Positions 8,494-17,502 of a stretch of 57,047 bases of DNA are shown here, in pieces. This DNA is from Rhodohalobacter sulfatireducens (GTDB lineage Bacteria; Bacteroidota; Rhodothermia; Balneolales; Balneolaceae), in contig NZ_JAKLWS010000029.1 of NCBI RefSeq assembly GCF_022012475.1, positions 1-57,047 of the forward strand, written 5' to 3'. The stretch's first letter is position 1, and each line of letters opens with the position of its first letter. Below the pieces are notes generated by a model that was given only the letters and a program-made list of their open reading frames with translations, ran no database searches and had not been told where the DNA came from. The position numbers were made by a program, and so were the translations under genes.

Positions 8494-9546
8494 TTAGATG
8501 TTTTTATTTTTAAATTCGGTGACGTAAATCTCCATCGGGTTTGTAACGTTTTCTGTGGCATCTACTTGCAGATGTTCAAACGCTTCAGACAATTCTTTAC
8601 GGATGGCTTCAACAACCGGAAATTCACTTTCATAATGCCCGGCGTCTACCAGTAAAAAGTTAGATCGTTCAATAAAATAATCATGGTATTTGATATCAGC
8701 GGTTACAAATGCATCCGCTCCCGATTTAATTGCTTTATCCTTCAGAAAAACACCTGCACCACCACACACGGCAACTTTTTTAATCCGATCAGCACGACCG
8801 GAGTATCGCAAAGAGGGTATGTCCAGAGCACGACACACGAGATGTAAAAACTCTTCCATCGCTATACCTTCATCAGGATAGTAGCCAAGTACCCCCATGC
8901 CAAAATTGTTTGTGGGTGTAGACATCTCCATCTCCTGGAAACTCCCTTTCTTCAGCAATCCCTCTTTTTCGAGTGCATTTCGAAGCTGCGAGACATAGTG
9001 TTGATCAATAATTGCCTCAAAATTTTTCTGCCCGTTTTTTCTGCCATCTACTTCATAAAAATGTGCTTCCTCGGCAGAATAGTAGTTCAAAAGCTTTAAT
9101 ACAGCCTCTGTGTCCTCATAATCGGTAGTGAGGGAAATTTTTCGGCTGATGTTGTATGCTTTATCAAGAAACTGCAGATTGTCCAGGCCCAAATTATTTG
9201 CCAGCACAAATGAAACGCCATCTAATGCGGCATCCAAATTGGTGTGAGCAGACAGGAGAGAGATATTATTTCGAATCATTTTATAGATGATCCGTCCTTG
9301 CTCATCAGTAGGATTGATGCTGGAAATTTTTTTGAAAATAAGTGGGTGGTGGGAAACAATGAGCTCACACTTTTTACGAAGCGCTTCATTTACGACCTCT
9401 TCAGTAACATCGAGACAAACAAGTATTCTGGAAACAGATGCCTTGGGATCGCCAAGTAAAAGACCAACATTATCATAACTCATTTTTATGCCCGGGGGAG
9501 CCCACTGGTGCATAAAGTTTGTTATATGACTTACCTGGGTGTTCAA
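8494..9546 (-). CDS. Nif3-like dinuclear metal centre protein
   Basis: 350 residues, with the insert domain seen in the long YqfO-type members. Metal-binding signatures are visible: SHHPLIFKK in the N-terminal half, SAHTNLDAA, and the C-terminal pieces VAVCGGAGVF and DAGHYESEFPVV. The family forms hexameric toroids with a two-metal site. It is often annotated as GTP cyclohydrolase I type 2, but the in vivo reaction is unsettled. It is the first gene of a likely two-gene minus-strand operon with the coiled-coil protein. Confidence 0.9.
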   Translation of the reverse strand: MNTQVSHITNFMHQWAPPGIKMSYDNVGLLLGDPKASVSRILVCLDVTEEVVNEALRKKCELIVSHHPLIFKKISSINPTDEQGRIIYKMIRNNISLLSAHTNLDAALDGVSFVLANNLGLDNLQFLDKAYNISRKISLTTDYEDTEAVLKLLNYYSAEEAHFYEVDGRKNGQKNFEAIIDQHYVSQLRNALEKEGLLKKGSFQEMEMSTPTNNFGMGVLGYYPDEGIAMEEFLHLVCRALDIPSLRYSGRADRIKKVAVCGGAGVFLKDKAIKSGADAFVTADIKYHDYFIERSNFLLVDAGHYESEFPVVEAIRKELSEAFEHLQVDATENVTNPMEIYVTEFKNKNI

Positions 9547-9729
9547 GTTTGTTCTCCTCCCATCAAAAATTGATATGATCGTTCAGCCTTCCGGGATTCG
9601 AACCGTGCGGTTGTCCTATGTCTGGATTGTCGCTGGTGTGTCATTGTTTTTTTCACAGACCATAAAAATACGAATGATTTGCTTCCATTGAAAACTGTTT
9701 TTCCCAAATTTTTAAATTCTTAAAAATGA

Positions 9730-9762
9730 AAACCCGGCCTGGTATTTTTCCGGGCCGGGTTT
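9730..9762 (-). terminator. Terminator-like hairpin after the outer-membrane barrel gene
   Basis: Perfect 10-bp GC-rich arms AAACCCGGCC (9730-9739) and GGCCGGGTTT (9753-9762) with a 13-nt loop. On the minus strand it begins 22 bases after the stop of the barrel gene and is followed by TTTCATTTTT, a broken T-run. Confidence 0.75.
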
Positions 9763-9783
9763 CGAAGGGGAACATAAAATAAC

Positions 9784-12138
9784 TCAGAATCCTTTTCTGG
9801 GAGCTCTGGGTGCTATGGAGTCGTCACGACCGGCCCGGCTCTTACCCGCACCCCTGGAAAATTGATAGTTGATTCTGAACCAGAAAGGTACGGCGGACGT
9901 GTTGATGATTCCTTCCGAACGGCTTTGAAAATCCGTCGCATTGATTTTGTGGCCTTCATAAGTAAAGCTTCGTGAAAACGGCAAGCCGGTAACGATGCCT
10001 GCCTTCAAGCCATTGCTGAATGATTTCTCAACGGAAATGAAGTAGAGTGCATCGCTGAATACTGACCGCTGTATTTCGGCCTGCGGGCTTGAATATTGAA
10101 ACTGTGCAGAAGCGGTAAATCCATTCCCAAAACCGGTATACGCTGTAAGTCCGGTCTCATAAGCCAAAGCACGATTTGCGCTGACCCTATTTGTAGCAAC
10201 AAGCTCGCTGGACGATGTATGAACTTCAAATAATCGAAAGAAGGGCTGAAAACCAACCCTGCTGCCAAGATTAACTGATCCGGACAAACGGACACCTTTT
10301 TGTTCAACGTTACCCAGATTGTGCCAGTTTAATTCGTAAACACCGCTTGGTCTGAACTCAGCCAAAGGGTGGATCGCATCGGTTTGATGTGAATAAAATA
10401 AACCCGCCGACAGAAAACTGTTTCCGAATAAAAGGGAATATTCCAGGTTCAAATCGTTTCGAAACGATGGGTTCAGCCCGGGATTGCCGCTTCTTAAGCT
10501 GTAAGGGTCGTCGATGTTTTGAGAAGGATTCAATTGATAAAGATGCGGATACTGTACTGATCGCCGGTATGAGAACCGAACACTTTGAGAGGTTTCCGGG
10601 ATTCTATACCGAATCGAAGCATTGGGGAATAAGGCCACATGATGATTTTGATCAGACGATTGCAGCCCGTAGGATGAAGATTCAACCCGCATTCCGCTCT
10701 GAAGATCAATCTGTGAGGAATTATACGTGAATGATCCATATCCGGCAACGTTTTCATCCCGGTATTCAAAATCGCTGATGATTTCATCAGTCATGCTCAT
10801 GATTCTGGCCTGCAGGCCGCCTTCAAGCACCAGCCTGTCAGTCAATGGCTGCCTGTAATCCGCTCTGACGCGGTGAATATGCTGGCTTGGCTTCATCAGG
10901 TTCTGAATAATATCACCGTTTTGATGACTAATGTATGTAACTGAATTTGTGGCGTTCAATGTTTGGCGGGCTGCATCAAACGATAGCTTTCTGCCGTTCT
11001 CTCCACCGGGCTGATAGTTATAAAACACGGAATAAAATTCGCCGCGGTTCGAATCATCGTCAATCTTATCGGATGACCAGAAGCCGGATTGCCCTCCGCG
11101 CATTATCGTTTCTGCGGTACCACTGTTTTCCTGAGAGTAGGGATTGAACCATCCGTAGAAACCTAGTTCATGACTGCTGTTTATGGCGTAATCCAGCCCG
11201 TAATGAAATTTGTGTGACCAGTACTGCTGCCTTACATTTTGTACGCTACTCCACTCTGTTTCAAAAGCTGATCTTTCCGATTTTTCCATCACATCGAAGT
11301 AACTGAATTCACCATTGTAGGATGTATTTAGGTCCAGTCTGCCTCTGCTGTAATTCACACTATATGCGGGAAAGAGATACTTTTCTGAATGAGTTGTTGG
11401 TATATCAACATTCAGATGTCCGCTGAGTGAATATTCCGGCTGTTTGTTTAGAACAATGTTGAGGGCTCCTGTTACAGAGGCATCGAAACTGGCAGGCGGC
11501 ATATTTAAAATATCCACCCTGTGGATTTGTGAAGAGTGAAGCTGGCTCAAAAAACTTCTGTCCCGTTCCTTACCATCTACGAAAATGATGATATCCCGGC
11601 TGCCTTCCAGAGAAATGTTTTGCATGATATCAACATCTATACCGGGTATGAATTTCAGCAGATCCGTGCCCGATGATGAGGCGCTCACCAGGTTTTCATT
11701 TACATAGTAAGACGTTCTGTCTGCAGAGGGTCTTGCCGTAACTTCACCCATTACCGTTATCGATTCGTGCATAATAAGCGCAAAAGAGAGTGGAATCTCA
11801 CCTAAATCAATCGTGCCTTCGGCTCGTGCATCAATCTGCTTGTGGTACGACTCATAACCAACGACACTGATCCGGAGGGTATAGTTTCCGGAATCAGAAA
11901 ATCTCAAACTGAAAATTCCGTCAATGTCGCTCACAGTACCTGCGATCATGTTGGTTTCGGTTGAATCCAGAAGTGCGACGTGTGCGAATGGCAGAGGTAC
12001 ATTTTCTTCGCTGTCTGTTACAACTCCGGTAATTAACATATCATGCTGTGCATGAAGAAAAGGTGCATGGATAGTCAAAAAGAGTAAAAAAAAGAATGCT
12101 GCCGAAAGAGTCTGTTTGATTTTATTTTCTGCTTTCAT
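9784..12138 (-). CDS. TonB-dependent-receptor-like outer membrane beta-barrel protein
   Basis: 784 residues. After a signal peptide (ending LHAQ) comes a carboxypeptidase-regulatory-like domain (about residues 33-115: ITGVVTDSEENVPLPFAHVALLDS, split by GTVSDIDGIFSLRF). A plug region follows (LLKFIPGIDVD, DIIIFVDGKERD, VDILNMPPASFDASVTGALNIVL), then a long barrel of the OMP_b-brl_3 type ending in a Phe. The short plug and missing TonB box fit the outer membrane beta-barrel family rather than classic siderophore receptors. The LytTR regulator directly upstream on the same strand may control it. The ligand is unknown. Confidence 0.85.
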   Translation of the reverse strand: MKAENKIKQTLSAAFFFLLFLTIHAPFLHAQHDMLITGVVTDSEENVPLPFAHVALLDSTETNMIAGTVSDIDGIFSLRFSDSGNYTLRISVVGYESYHKQIDARAEGTIDLGEIPLSFALIMHESITVMGEVTARPSADRTSYYVNENLVSASSSGTDLLKFIPGIDVDIMQNISLEGSRDIIIFVDGKERDRSFLSQLHSSQIHRVDILNMPPASFDASVTGALNIVLNKQPEYSLSGHLNVDIPTTHSEKYLFPAYSVNYSRGRLDLNTSYNGEFSYFDVMEKSERSAFETEWSSVQNVRQQYWSHKFHYGLDYAINSSHELGFYGWFNPYSQENSGTAETIMRGGQSGFWSSDKIDDDSNRGEFYSVFYNYQPGGENGRKLSFDAARQTLNATNSVTYISHQNGDIIQNLMKPSQHIHRVRADYRQPLTDRLVLEGGLQARIMSMTDEIISDFEYRDENVAGYGSFTYNSSQIDLQSGMRVESSSYGLQSSDQNHHVALFPNASIRYRIPETSQSVRFSYRRSVQYPHLYQLNPSQNIDDPYSLRSGNPGLNPSFRNDLNLEYSLLFGNSFLSAGLFYSHQTDAIHPLAEFRPSGVYELNWHNLGNVEQKGVRLSGSVNLGSRVGFQPFFRLFEVHTSSSELVATNRVSANRALAYETGLTAYTGFGNGFTASAQFQYSSPQAEIQRSVFSDALYFISVEKSFSNGLKAGIVTGLPFSRSFTYEGHKINATDFQSRSEGIINTSAVPFWFRINYQFSRGAGKSRAGRDDSIAPRAPRKGF

Positions 12139-12294
12139 GGTCGTGCTCCGTCACTTATGTTTTTGTGTTGTTTACTGCTTCTGATGAAAGGTCGGAGAGA
12201 ACGAAAACGGGAACAACAGAGAGGGACAGAGAGCAAGCATTTGCCGTGAATAGCAATCAGAGAGCGGATGATTTGGGATGAACGGCAGGTTTTT

Positions 12295-12323
12295 GTGATA
12301 ATCGGTTACAGTGTAACCATCAC
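12295..12323. promoter_or_regulatory. Palindromic candidate operator upstream of the barrel gene
   Basis: GGTTAC-AGT-GTAACC (12304-12318) is a perfect 6-bp dyad, extended outward by GTGAT (12295-12299) and ATCAC (12319-12323), which are also complementary. It sits about 160 bp upstream of the barrel start in the 272-bp space after the LytTR gene. The rest of that space shows no gene. It could be an operator or a hairpin between the two genes. Confidence 0.45.
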
Positions 12324-12410
12324 AATTGCCACGGAAATGCAAAAATCACGGAGTTTCAATGCTTTTTGGTGGTAAGGCATCATAAACCAATGGAATCATT
12401 TTTTCATGAT

Positions 12411-13283
12411 TTACCTGAATTGCTTAAAAAGATCTCGAAATTTTCCGGTATGTCTTCTGGAGACAGGAATTTCTCCGGGAATCTTTGGGATTTTGAGGCG
12501 AAAACCGAGAGCATTCCCGTTAGCCTCTTCAACTTTTTTCAGGTTTACGATAAATGCCCGGTGCGTTTTCAGCAGAAAAGGAATATCAGACAGCTGATCT
12601 TCCAGACTGCTGATAGAACAGCGAATCACTTCTTCCCGGATTTCGCTTTCCCTGTGCAGGTAAAAATTCACATAATTTCCATCCGACTCGGCATACAGAA
12701 ACTCTGAAGGGTAGAAACTCATCTCTTCTTTTTTGAGCGGAGTATTGATGGTAATAAGTTCTTCACCGACACCATTTTCAGCTGCAATTTCCTGATCTTT
12801 TCGGGGGTGTGTCAGTTTCGTTTGAAAAAGCTGATTGATATTGATAACCGTGAACAGATAAAGTGGTATTCCGGCAATCAAGAGTGTACCGATATATGAA
12901 TCGGCCAGGGTTTCCAGGTTCCATCGGTCTGCAGGCTTTTCAATCAGAAATGCCATAAAATAAACTGCCGTACCCATCGCAAAAATTACGATAAAAATAG
13001 AGATTAGTTCTTTTACGAAGTTCCACTCTTCCGGCTTAGAAAAAAAACGGGACATCTTCATCAAATAAATAACCAAAAAAGCAGCTAGTCCCACCCCTGC
13101 ACAGTACGCGGCCATCGTCATTTCATAGCTTAAAAAAAATCCGGGATGTGTTTGGGCCGGCCGGTAAATCATCACAAATACAAAATTGAACAGAGCGATA
13201 ACTACCGCCCCTGCAAGCGGTTTTTTCAGAAGAAAATTCTGAGGAAAGGGTTTAGTGAAACGGGTTTGCAGTTTTTTTAACAT
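12411..13283 (-). CDS. Membrane-bound LytTR-family transcriptional regulator
   Basis: 290 residues. Four hydrophobic segments lie in the N-terminal half (about residues 25-45, 55-75, 90-112 and 128-148). A LytTR DNA-binding domain occupies roughly residues 180-285: FLYAESDGNYVNFYL, IRCSISSLEDQL, FLLKTHRAFIVNLKKV and the tail IPVSRRHTGKFRDLF. This domain arrangement is common in Bacteroidota, where membrane helices stand in for a separate sensor. It lies upstream of, and in line with, the outer-membrane barrel gene and is a plausible regulator of it. The signal is unknown. Confidence 0.88.
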   Translation of the reverse strand: MLKKLQTRFTKPFPQNFLLKKPLAGAVVIALFNFVFVMIYRPAQTHPGFFLSYEMTMAAYCAGVGLAAFLVIYLMKMSRFFSKPEEWNFVKELISIFIVIFAMGTAVYFMAFLIEKPADRWNLETLADSYIGTLLIAGIPLYLFTVININQLFQTKLTHPRKDQEIAAENGVGEELITINTPLKKEEMSFYPSEFLYAESDGNYVNFYLHRESEIREEVIRCSISSLEDQLSDIPFLLKTHRAFIVNLKKVEEANGNALGFRLKIPKIPGEIPVSRRHTGKFRDLFKQFR

Positions 13284-13523
13284 AACGGCTGGATTTATAA
13301 TCTAAAAAAACATCAACAGCTATATAATTACTTAAATTACTGAAATCATCAGATCTATCTAATTGCCTGCCGTTATTTGGTTCAAAATGAACCGGAATGC
13401 ATTGATTTTTATCGGGAATGCTTATCAGCATCAAATATATTCGAATGATTCCTTTCGAAATTTAAGTTAGTTTATAAATATCATAACAGATACCCCAAAT
13501 GAAACAGATTTAGTTGATATCGC

Positions 13524-14222
13524 ATGAGTTCAGAGATAAAAGAACGGTATAAAAATACTTTAACCCGGATTGATGCTGCGTGCAAAAATGCCGGCCGTGA
13601 TCCCTCCGAAATTACCCTGGTTGCTGTTAGCAAAACCAAACCGGACGAAGATGTTCTTGCACTGGTAAAAGAGGGGCAGCTGCATTTTGGAGAAAATCGT
13701 GCCAAGGCACTTGAAACACGAATGCAAAATATTGAGGACGAATCTGTTCAGTGGCACTTTATTGGCAATCTCCAAACCAATAAAATCAAATATATGGCCC
13801 ACAGAGTGAATTGGATTCAATCGGTTCACAAAAAGAAAGCGCTTAAAGAGATCGAGAAACGAGCCTCGCGTGAAGGACGTACTATTAACGCTTTAATACA
13901 GGTAAACATTAGTGATGAAGATCAGAAAAGCGGGTGCGATCCCAAGGATTTGGAAAAAATTCTGAAGTATGGGCAGGACCTTAAACATACACGTGTTCGA
14001 GGATTGATGGGAATGGCTACATTTACGGACGACCACGATATCGTTCGCCCGGAATTTAAGCTACTCAAACAACTTTCGGATGAACATCAGCATTTAAATG
14101 ATGGAGCTGTAAACTTAGAACACATTTCCATGGGAATGACCAACGACTTTGAGGTAGCTATTGAAGAGGGCTCTACAATGGTTAGAATTGGTACTGCCAT
14201 TTTTGGCGAGCGCAACTATTGA
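13524..14222 (+). CDS. yggS: YggS family pyridoxal-phosphate homeostasis protein
   Basis: 232 residues, full length. It binds PLP through the Lys of VSKTKP (near residue 35) and helps balance vitamin B6 and amino-acid pools. Further family motifs are FGENR, WHFIGNLQTNK, RGLMGMA and the C-terminal ISMGMTNDFEVAI with GSTMVRIGTAIFGER. It is transcribed towards four small membrane proteins and a DivIVA-domain gene, the same partners in spirit as ylmE in Gram-positive division clusters. The 240-bp region before it, shared with the divergent LytTR gene, has a small palindrome (GGTTCA-AAA-TGAACC, 13379-13393) and no gene. Confidence 0.94.
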   Translation: MSSEIKERYKNTLTRIDAACKNAGRDPSEITLVAVSKTKPDEDVLALVKEGQLHFGENRAKALETRMQNIEDESVQWHFIGNLQTNKIKYMAHRVNWIQSVHKKKALKEIEKRASREGRTINALIQVNISDEDQKSGCDPKDLEKILKYGQDLKHTRVRGLMGMATFTDDHDIVRPEFKLLKQLSDEHQHLNDGAVNLEHISMGMTNDFEVAIEEGSTMVRIGTAIFGERNY

Positions 14223-14384
14223 TAGATCTAAACGTTATAAATGCTGCTCTAACTTGCTATTTACACAATTGATGGGTTACATATAATTGTGGGATTATTG
14301 TTAATTTGTTAATTATGGAAAAAAGCGGAGCAGGAACGGGTTTATACTTTTCCGAAATTAGACTTCCAATTTGATCCAAAAATT

Positions 14385-14696
14385 ATGTCCGGAACTTTCA
14401 TTGCGCTGATTATCCTTGCCGCTATTATTGGCGGATACCTGATTGATTACCAAAAAAATAAACTGAAGTGGCAATCAACCAATACTAAGCAAGATGAAGA
14501 GGTAGGTGATCTGCGAAAATTAGTTCAGCAATTAAAAAAGAGAATTGAGAACCTGGAAGCTATTGCAGCAGAAAACCCGGATGAATTTAAAGGAAAAGAG
14601 CCGAACCCCCGGGATTTTATTGAGATCGATGAAGAGGAAGCCATCAAAAAAGAAAACCAACAAAAAGTAGCTGAACAAGTTAAAACAAAAGGGTAA
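14385..14696 (+). CDS. Small membrane protein with coiled coil, PspB-like
   Basis: 103 residues: one N-terminal transmembrane helix (about residues 4-20), a basic linker, then a short coiled coil (VGDLRKLVQQLKKRIENLEA) and an acidic tail with FIEIDEEE. The size and order resemble phage-shock protein B. It is first of four tandem genes of similar architecture and is 6 bp upstream of the next. No assigned function; an envelope or division role is inferred from the neighbours YggS and DivIVA. Confidence 0.65.
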   Translation: MSGTFIALIILAAIIGGYLIDYQKNKLKWQSTNTKQDEEVGDLRKLVQQLKKRIENLEAIAAENPDEFKGKEPNPRDFIEIDEEEAIKKENQQKVAEQVKTKG

Positions 14697-14702
14697 AGAA
14701 GG

Positions 14703-15065
14703 ATGGAGTTTATACAATTTTTAGAGCCGTGGATGATCCCTATTATTATTATGATTTGCGTAACGCTTATCGTAGCCATCTCCGTTATCGGAAGCATTAT
14801 TACCACATCGATGAAAAAAAAGCAAGGTCAACCATTGGCTGAAAATAAAGAGTTCATAAATGCTCTGCGTGAATTCAAAGAAGATATAGATATGCGTGTA
14901 CGCAATCTTGAAGAAATTGCATCTGCAGAAAAACCCTCTATACAAAAACTAAAAGAAAGAGAGCCCAAAAAACAGAGCACAATTTCCTTAGAGTTGGATG
15001 ATTATAATTCACCCGAAAAGGAATTGAATCAACCGTCCAAGCTGAAAAATATGTTAAACAAATAA
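14703..15065 (+). CDS. Small membrane/coiled-coil protein, paralogue 1 of 3
   Basis: 120 residues: transmembrane helix (about 10-32) followed by a basic patch (MKKKQG). Next is the shared core LAENKEFINALREFKED with a coiled coil ending RNLEEI, a variable charged linker, an acidic strand-like ISLELDD and the C-terminal tag LKNMLNK. It is closely similar in layout and motif to the next two genes, so these arose by tandem duplication. It probably has its N-terminus in or across the membrane and the tail in the cytoplasm. Function unknown. Confidence 0.65.
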   Translation: MEFIQFLEPWMIPIIIMICVTLIVAISVIGSIITTSMKKKQGQPLAENKEFINALREFKEDIDMRVRNLEEIASAEKPSIQKLKEREPKKQSTISLELDDYNSPEKELNQPSKLKNMLNK

Positions 15066-15075
15066 GATATTATAT

Positions 15076-15435
15076 ATGAGTCCTGATGAGGTTGTAGGTA
15101 TTGCGATTTTTTTTGGAAGTATTGTCTCCATTGTGTTCATCATTATGGTTGGAAGCATTATTAAAACCTGGATGAAAAGAGGATCTGCTGATAAACTATC
15201 TGAGAACCAGGAGTTCCTGGAGGCGCTCCGCGAATTTAAAGAAAATATGGAACGGAGAATGTCGAATTTGGAGGAGATTGTTTTGGATGAGAAATCACCA
15301 TCAGCTTCAAAAGAGTCGGGTAAGAAAAAGAAACAACCCCAGCGAGCAATCGAACTTGAATTGGAAGAGGATTCCCAAAATGAGACAAATTCTAAAGAAG
15401 AGAATTCAAAACTTCGTAATATGTTAAAACAGTAA
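15076..15435 (+). CDS. Small membrane/coiled-coil protein, paralogue 2 of 3
   Basis: 119 residues with the same plan: membrane helix (GIAIFFGSIVSIVFIIMVGSI), basic edge WMKRG, core LSENQEFLEALREFKEN, coiled coil ending SNLEEI, Lys-rich linker, IELELEE, and the tag LRNMLKQ at the C-terminus. It is 10 bp after paralogue 1 and 12 bp before paralogue 3. The membrane segment and core are nearly identical to paralogue 3, suggesting that pair is the most recent duplication. Confidence 0.65.
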   Translation: MSPDEVVGIAIFFGSIVSIVFIIMVGSIIKTWMKRGSADKLSENQEFLEALREFKENMERRMSNLEEIVLDEKSPSASKESGKKKKQPQRAIELELEEDSQNETNSKEENSKLRNMLKQ

Positions 15436-15447
15436 ATTGCTTTTATT

Positions 15448-15810
15448 ATGAATGAAGATATCTTTATTGTAGCCATTGTATTCGGGAGTATCGTATCTAT
15501 CGTTTTTTTAGGCATTATTGGCAGTATCATTAAAGCATGGGTCAAGAAAGGTTCCTCAAAAAATCTATCAGAAAATAAGGAGTTCCTGTTCGCTCTGCGG
15601 GAATTCAAAGAGAAAACTGATCAACGATTATCGAACCTGGAGGCTATTGTTACGGATGATAAACCTTCCTCATCAACGAAAAAGAAGACTGATACAAAAG
15701 AACTGCCTGAAAAAAACCAAAAAAGCGCCATCGAGATAGAAATTGAAAATGACGACAAGAAAGAGAGCCAAAAAGAAAGCGGAAAGTTGCGCAATATGTT
15801 AAATCAATAA
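15448..15810 (+). CDS. Small membrane/coiled-coil protein, paralogue 3 of 3
   Basis: 120 residues: membrane helix (VAIVFGSIVSIVFLGIIGSI), basic edge WVKKG, core LSENKEFLFALREFKEK, coiled coil ending SNLEAI, charged linker, IEIEIEN and the C-terminal tag LRNMLNQ. It is the last of the run and is followed after 97 bp by the DivIVA-domain gene. Conservation of both the core and the extreme C-terminal tag across all three copies, with a divergent linker between, suggests two separate binding surfaces. Confidence 0.65.
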   Translation: MNEDIFIVAIVFGSIVSIVFLGIIGSIIKAWVKKGSSKNLSENKEFLFALREFKEKTDQRLSNLEAIVTDDKPSSSTKKKTDTKELPEKNQKSAIEIEIENDDKKESQKESGKLRNMLNQ

Positions 15811-15907
15811 CTGTTAATTTTGGGGACAGTTTGTATTTAAAGATTTACTCTATTTTATTAATCCATAAATACTTCGTCTTTTTAAATCTTCACAGAATAT
15901 TCCCCAC

Positions 15908-16513
15908 ATGAAATTAACAGCACTCGAGATCAAACAGCAGCAGTTTGAAAAATCTCTCCGCGGATACGACACAGCCGAAGTTCAATCTTACCTGAATCTT
16001 ATTGCCAGCGAATGGGAGCACATGGTAGGGAAAATTCGCGAGCTTGAAAACCAGGTCGACAAAATGAACAATAAGCTGCAGCACTACGAACGGGTGGAGG
16101 AAGCACTGCATGAAACGCTTCAAACCGCAAAGAGCTCGGCCGAGGAAAAATTAAGCGGAGCTAAAAAAGAGGCGAACATCATACGCGAGAAGGCTGAAAT
16201 GGAAGCAGAGTCCATTGTTAAGGAGGCAAACCAGCAGCGCAGAGAAATTCGCCAAAGCATGATGCAGCTTATTGACAAGCGTGAAGAGATGATTCGCAGC
16301 ATGAAATCTTATCTTGAAAATTCACAGGAATCACTCGAACAATTTAATAGAGACGATCGGTCTCTTTTCACACTTCCTGAACAACCCGAACCCAAAGCCG
16401 CTCCCGAGACTCAACCAAAAAAATCTGAAGAAGAGGTCAGTCAACCATCGAAAGAGCACGGCACTATTCCCGGGGCTGATAAAATTGACGATATTATAGA
16501 CGAACTTGATTAA
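15908..16513 (+). CDS. DivIVA-domain cytoskeletal/scaffold protein
   Basis: 201 residues. The N-terminus has the DivIVA membrane-targeting and coiled-coil signature (ALEIKQQQFEKSLRGYDTAEVQSYLNLIASEWE). A long coiled coil runs to about residue 145, followed by a Pro/Glu-rich linker and a short acidic tail (IDDIIDELD). DivIVA-type proteins bind curved membrane and organise growth or division sites. It is 21 bp upstream of purine nucleoside phosphorylase, so probably co-transcribed. The name is a domain assignment; the local role is unknown. Confidence 0.88.
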   Translation: MKLTALEIKQQQFEKSLRGYDTAEVQSYLNLIASEWEHMVGKIRELENQVDKMNNKLQHYERVEEALHETLQTAKSSAEEKLSGAKKEANIIREKAEMEAESIVKEANQQRREIRQSMMQLIDKREEMIRSMKSYLENSQESLEQFNRDDRSLFTLPEQPEPKAAPETQPKKSEEEVSQPSKEHGTIPGADKIDDIIDELD

Positions 16514-16534
16514 ACGAATTACCGACTTAAAAAA

Positions 16535-17371
16535 ATGGCATTAGACTCTATAGAACTCTTTAGGGAAAAACGCGACGAAGCTTTAGAATTTATTCAATCA
16601 CAAACCAATTTGCGTCCCAACTATATGTTAATTTTGGGAACAGGCCTGGGACAGCTTGCCGATGAGATGGATATCGTTGACCAGGTATCATACGACCAAA
16701 TTCCGCATTTTCCCGTATCAACCGTGGAAAGCCATGCCGGGAAATTGCTGTTCGGTACGTTGGGAGGCAAAGAAGTTGTAGCGATGCAGGGGCGATTCCA
16801 TTTCTATGAGGGATACACCATGCAGCAAATTGTGTTCCCAATTCGTGTACTGAAAGAAAACGGAGCCGATACTTTATTTGTAAGTAACGCCTGTGGCGGA
16901 ATGAATCCTCAGTATAGAAGTGGAGAGATTATGTTGATTTCCGACCACATTAATCTGCTGGGAGACAATCCCCTCATTGGGCCAAATGATGATGAACTTG
17001 GTCCGCGATTCCCCGATATGAGTGATCCATATACCGAGCGATTACGGGAAATTGCAAAAAATGTAGCCCTGGAGGAATCGATTCCAATGCACCAGGGTGT
17101 TTACGTTGCTGTGAGCGGCCCGATGCTTGAAACCAAAGCTGAATATCGTTTTTTGCGATTGATTGGTGCGGATGTAGTCGGTATGAGTACAATTCCTGAA
17201 GTCATCTCTGCTGTACACATGGGGATGGATGTTTTGGGCATCTCTGCCATTACGGACGAATGTTTCCCGGATGCACTTGAACCCGTTAATATTGAAGATA
17301 TTTTAGAAGCGGCCAGTATGGCTGAACCTAAAATGACAAAAGTGATTATTCGTGTTTTAGAAAAATTGTAA
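16535..17371 (+). CDS. punA: Purine nucleoside phosphorylase
   Basis: 278 residues. It splits purine nucleosides with phosphate into base and ribose-1-phosphate for salvage. Trimeric PNP family features are visible: LILGTGLGQLADEM (phosphate loop), HAGKL, MQGRFHFYEGY, the segment SNACGGMNPQYRSGEIMLI, and VSGPMLETKAEYR with GADVVGMSTIPEVI and ITDECFP near the purine site. It is full length and ends a tight run of plus-strand genes. Confidence 0.95.
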   Translation: MALDSIELFREKRDEALEFIQSQTNLRPNYMLILGTGLGQLADEMDIVDQVSYDQIPHFPVSTVESHAGKLLFGTLGGKEVVAMQGRFHFYEGYTMQQIVFPIRVLKENGADTLFVSNACGGMNPQYRSGEIMLISDHINLLGDNPLIGPNDDELGPRFPDMSDPYTERLREIAKNVALEESIPMHQGVYVAVSGPMLETKAEYRFLRLIGADVVGMSTIPEVISAVHMGMDVLGISAITDECFPDALEPVNIEDILEAASMAEPKMTKVIIRVLEKL

Positions 17372-17502
17372 AAACGGGTACGGGTAAATACTTAAATTGC
17401 ATCCTAAACTGTTATTCTATTTGTAAAGATTGTATTTTCCAGTTGGAATTCAACAATTCTTTTTCTTTTATACTTTAACCTTTAATCATATAGCGTCACT
17501 GC

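Noticed and set aside
9587-9610. A tRNA T-arm-like string GGTTCGAATCCCGG on the minus strand
   Set aside because: The stem partners do not pair beyond two base pairs and no acceptor, D or anticodon arms can be found around it. At most a decayed tRNA 3' fragment; not annotated.
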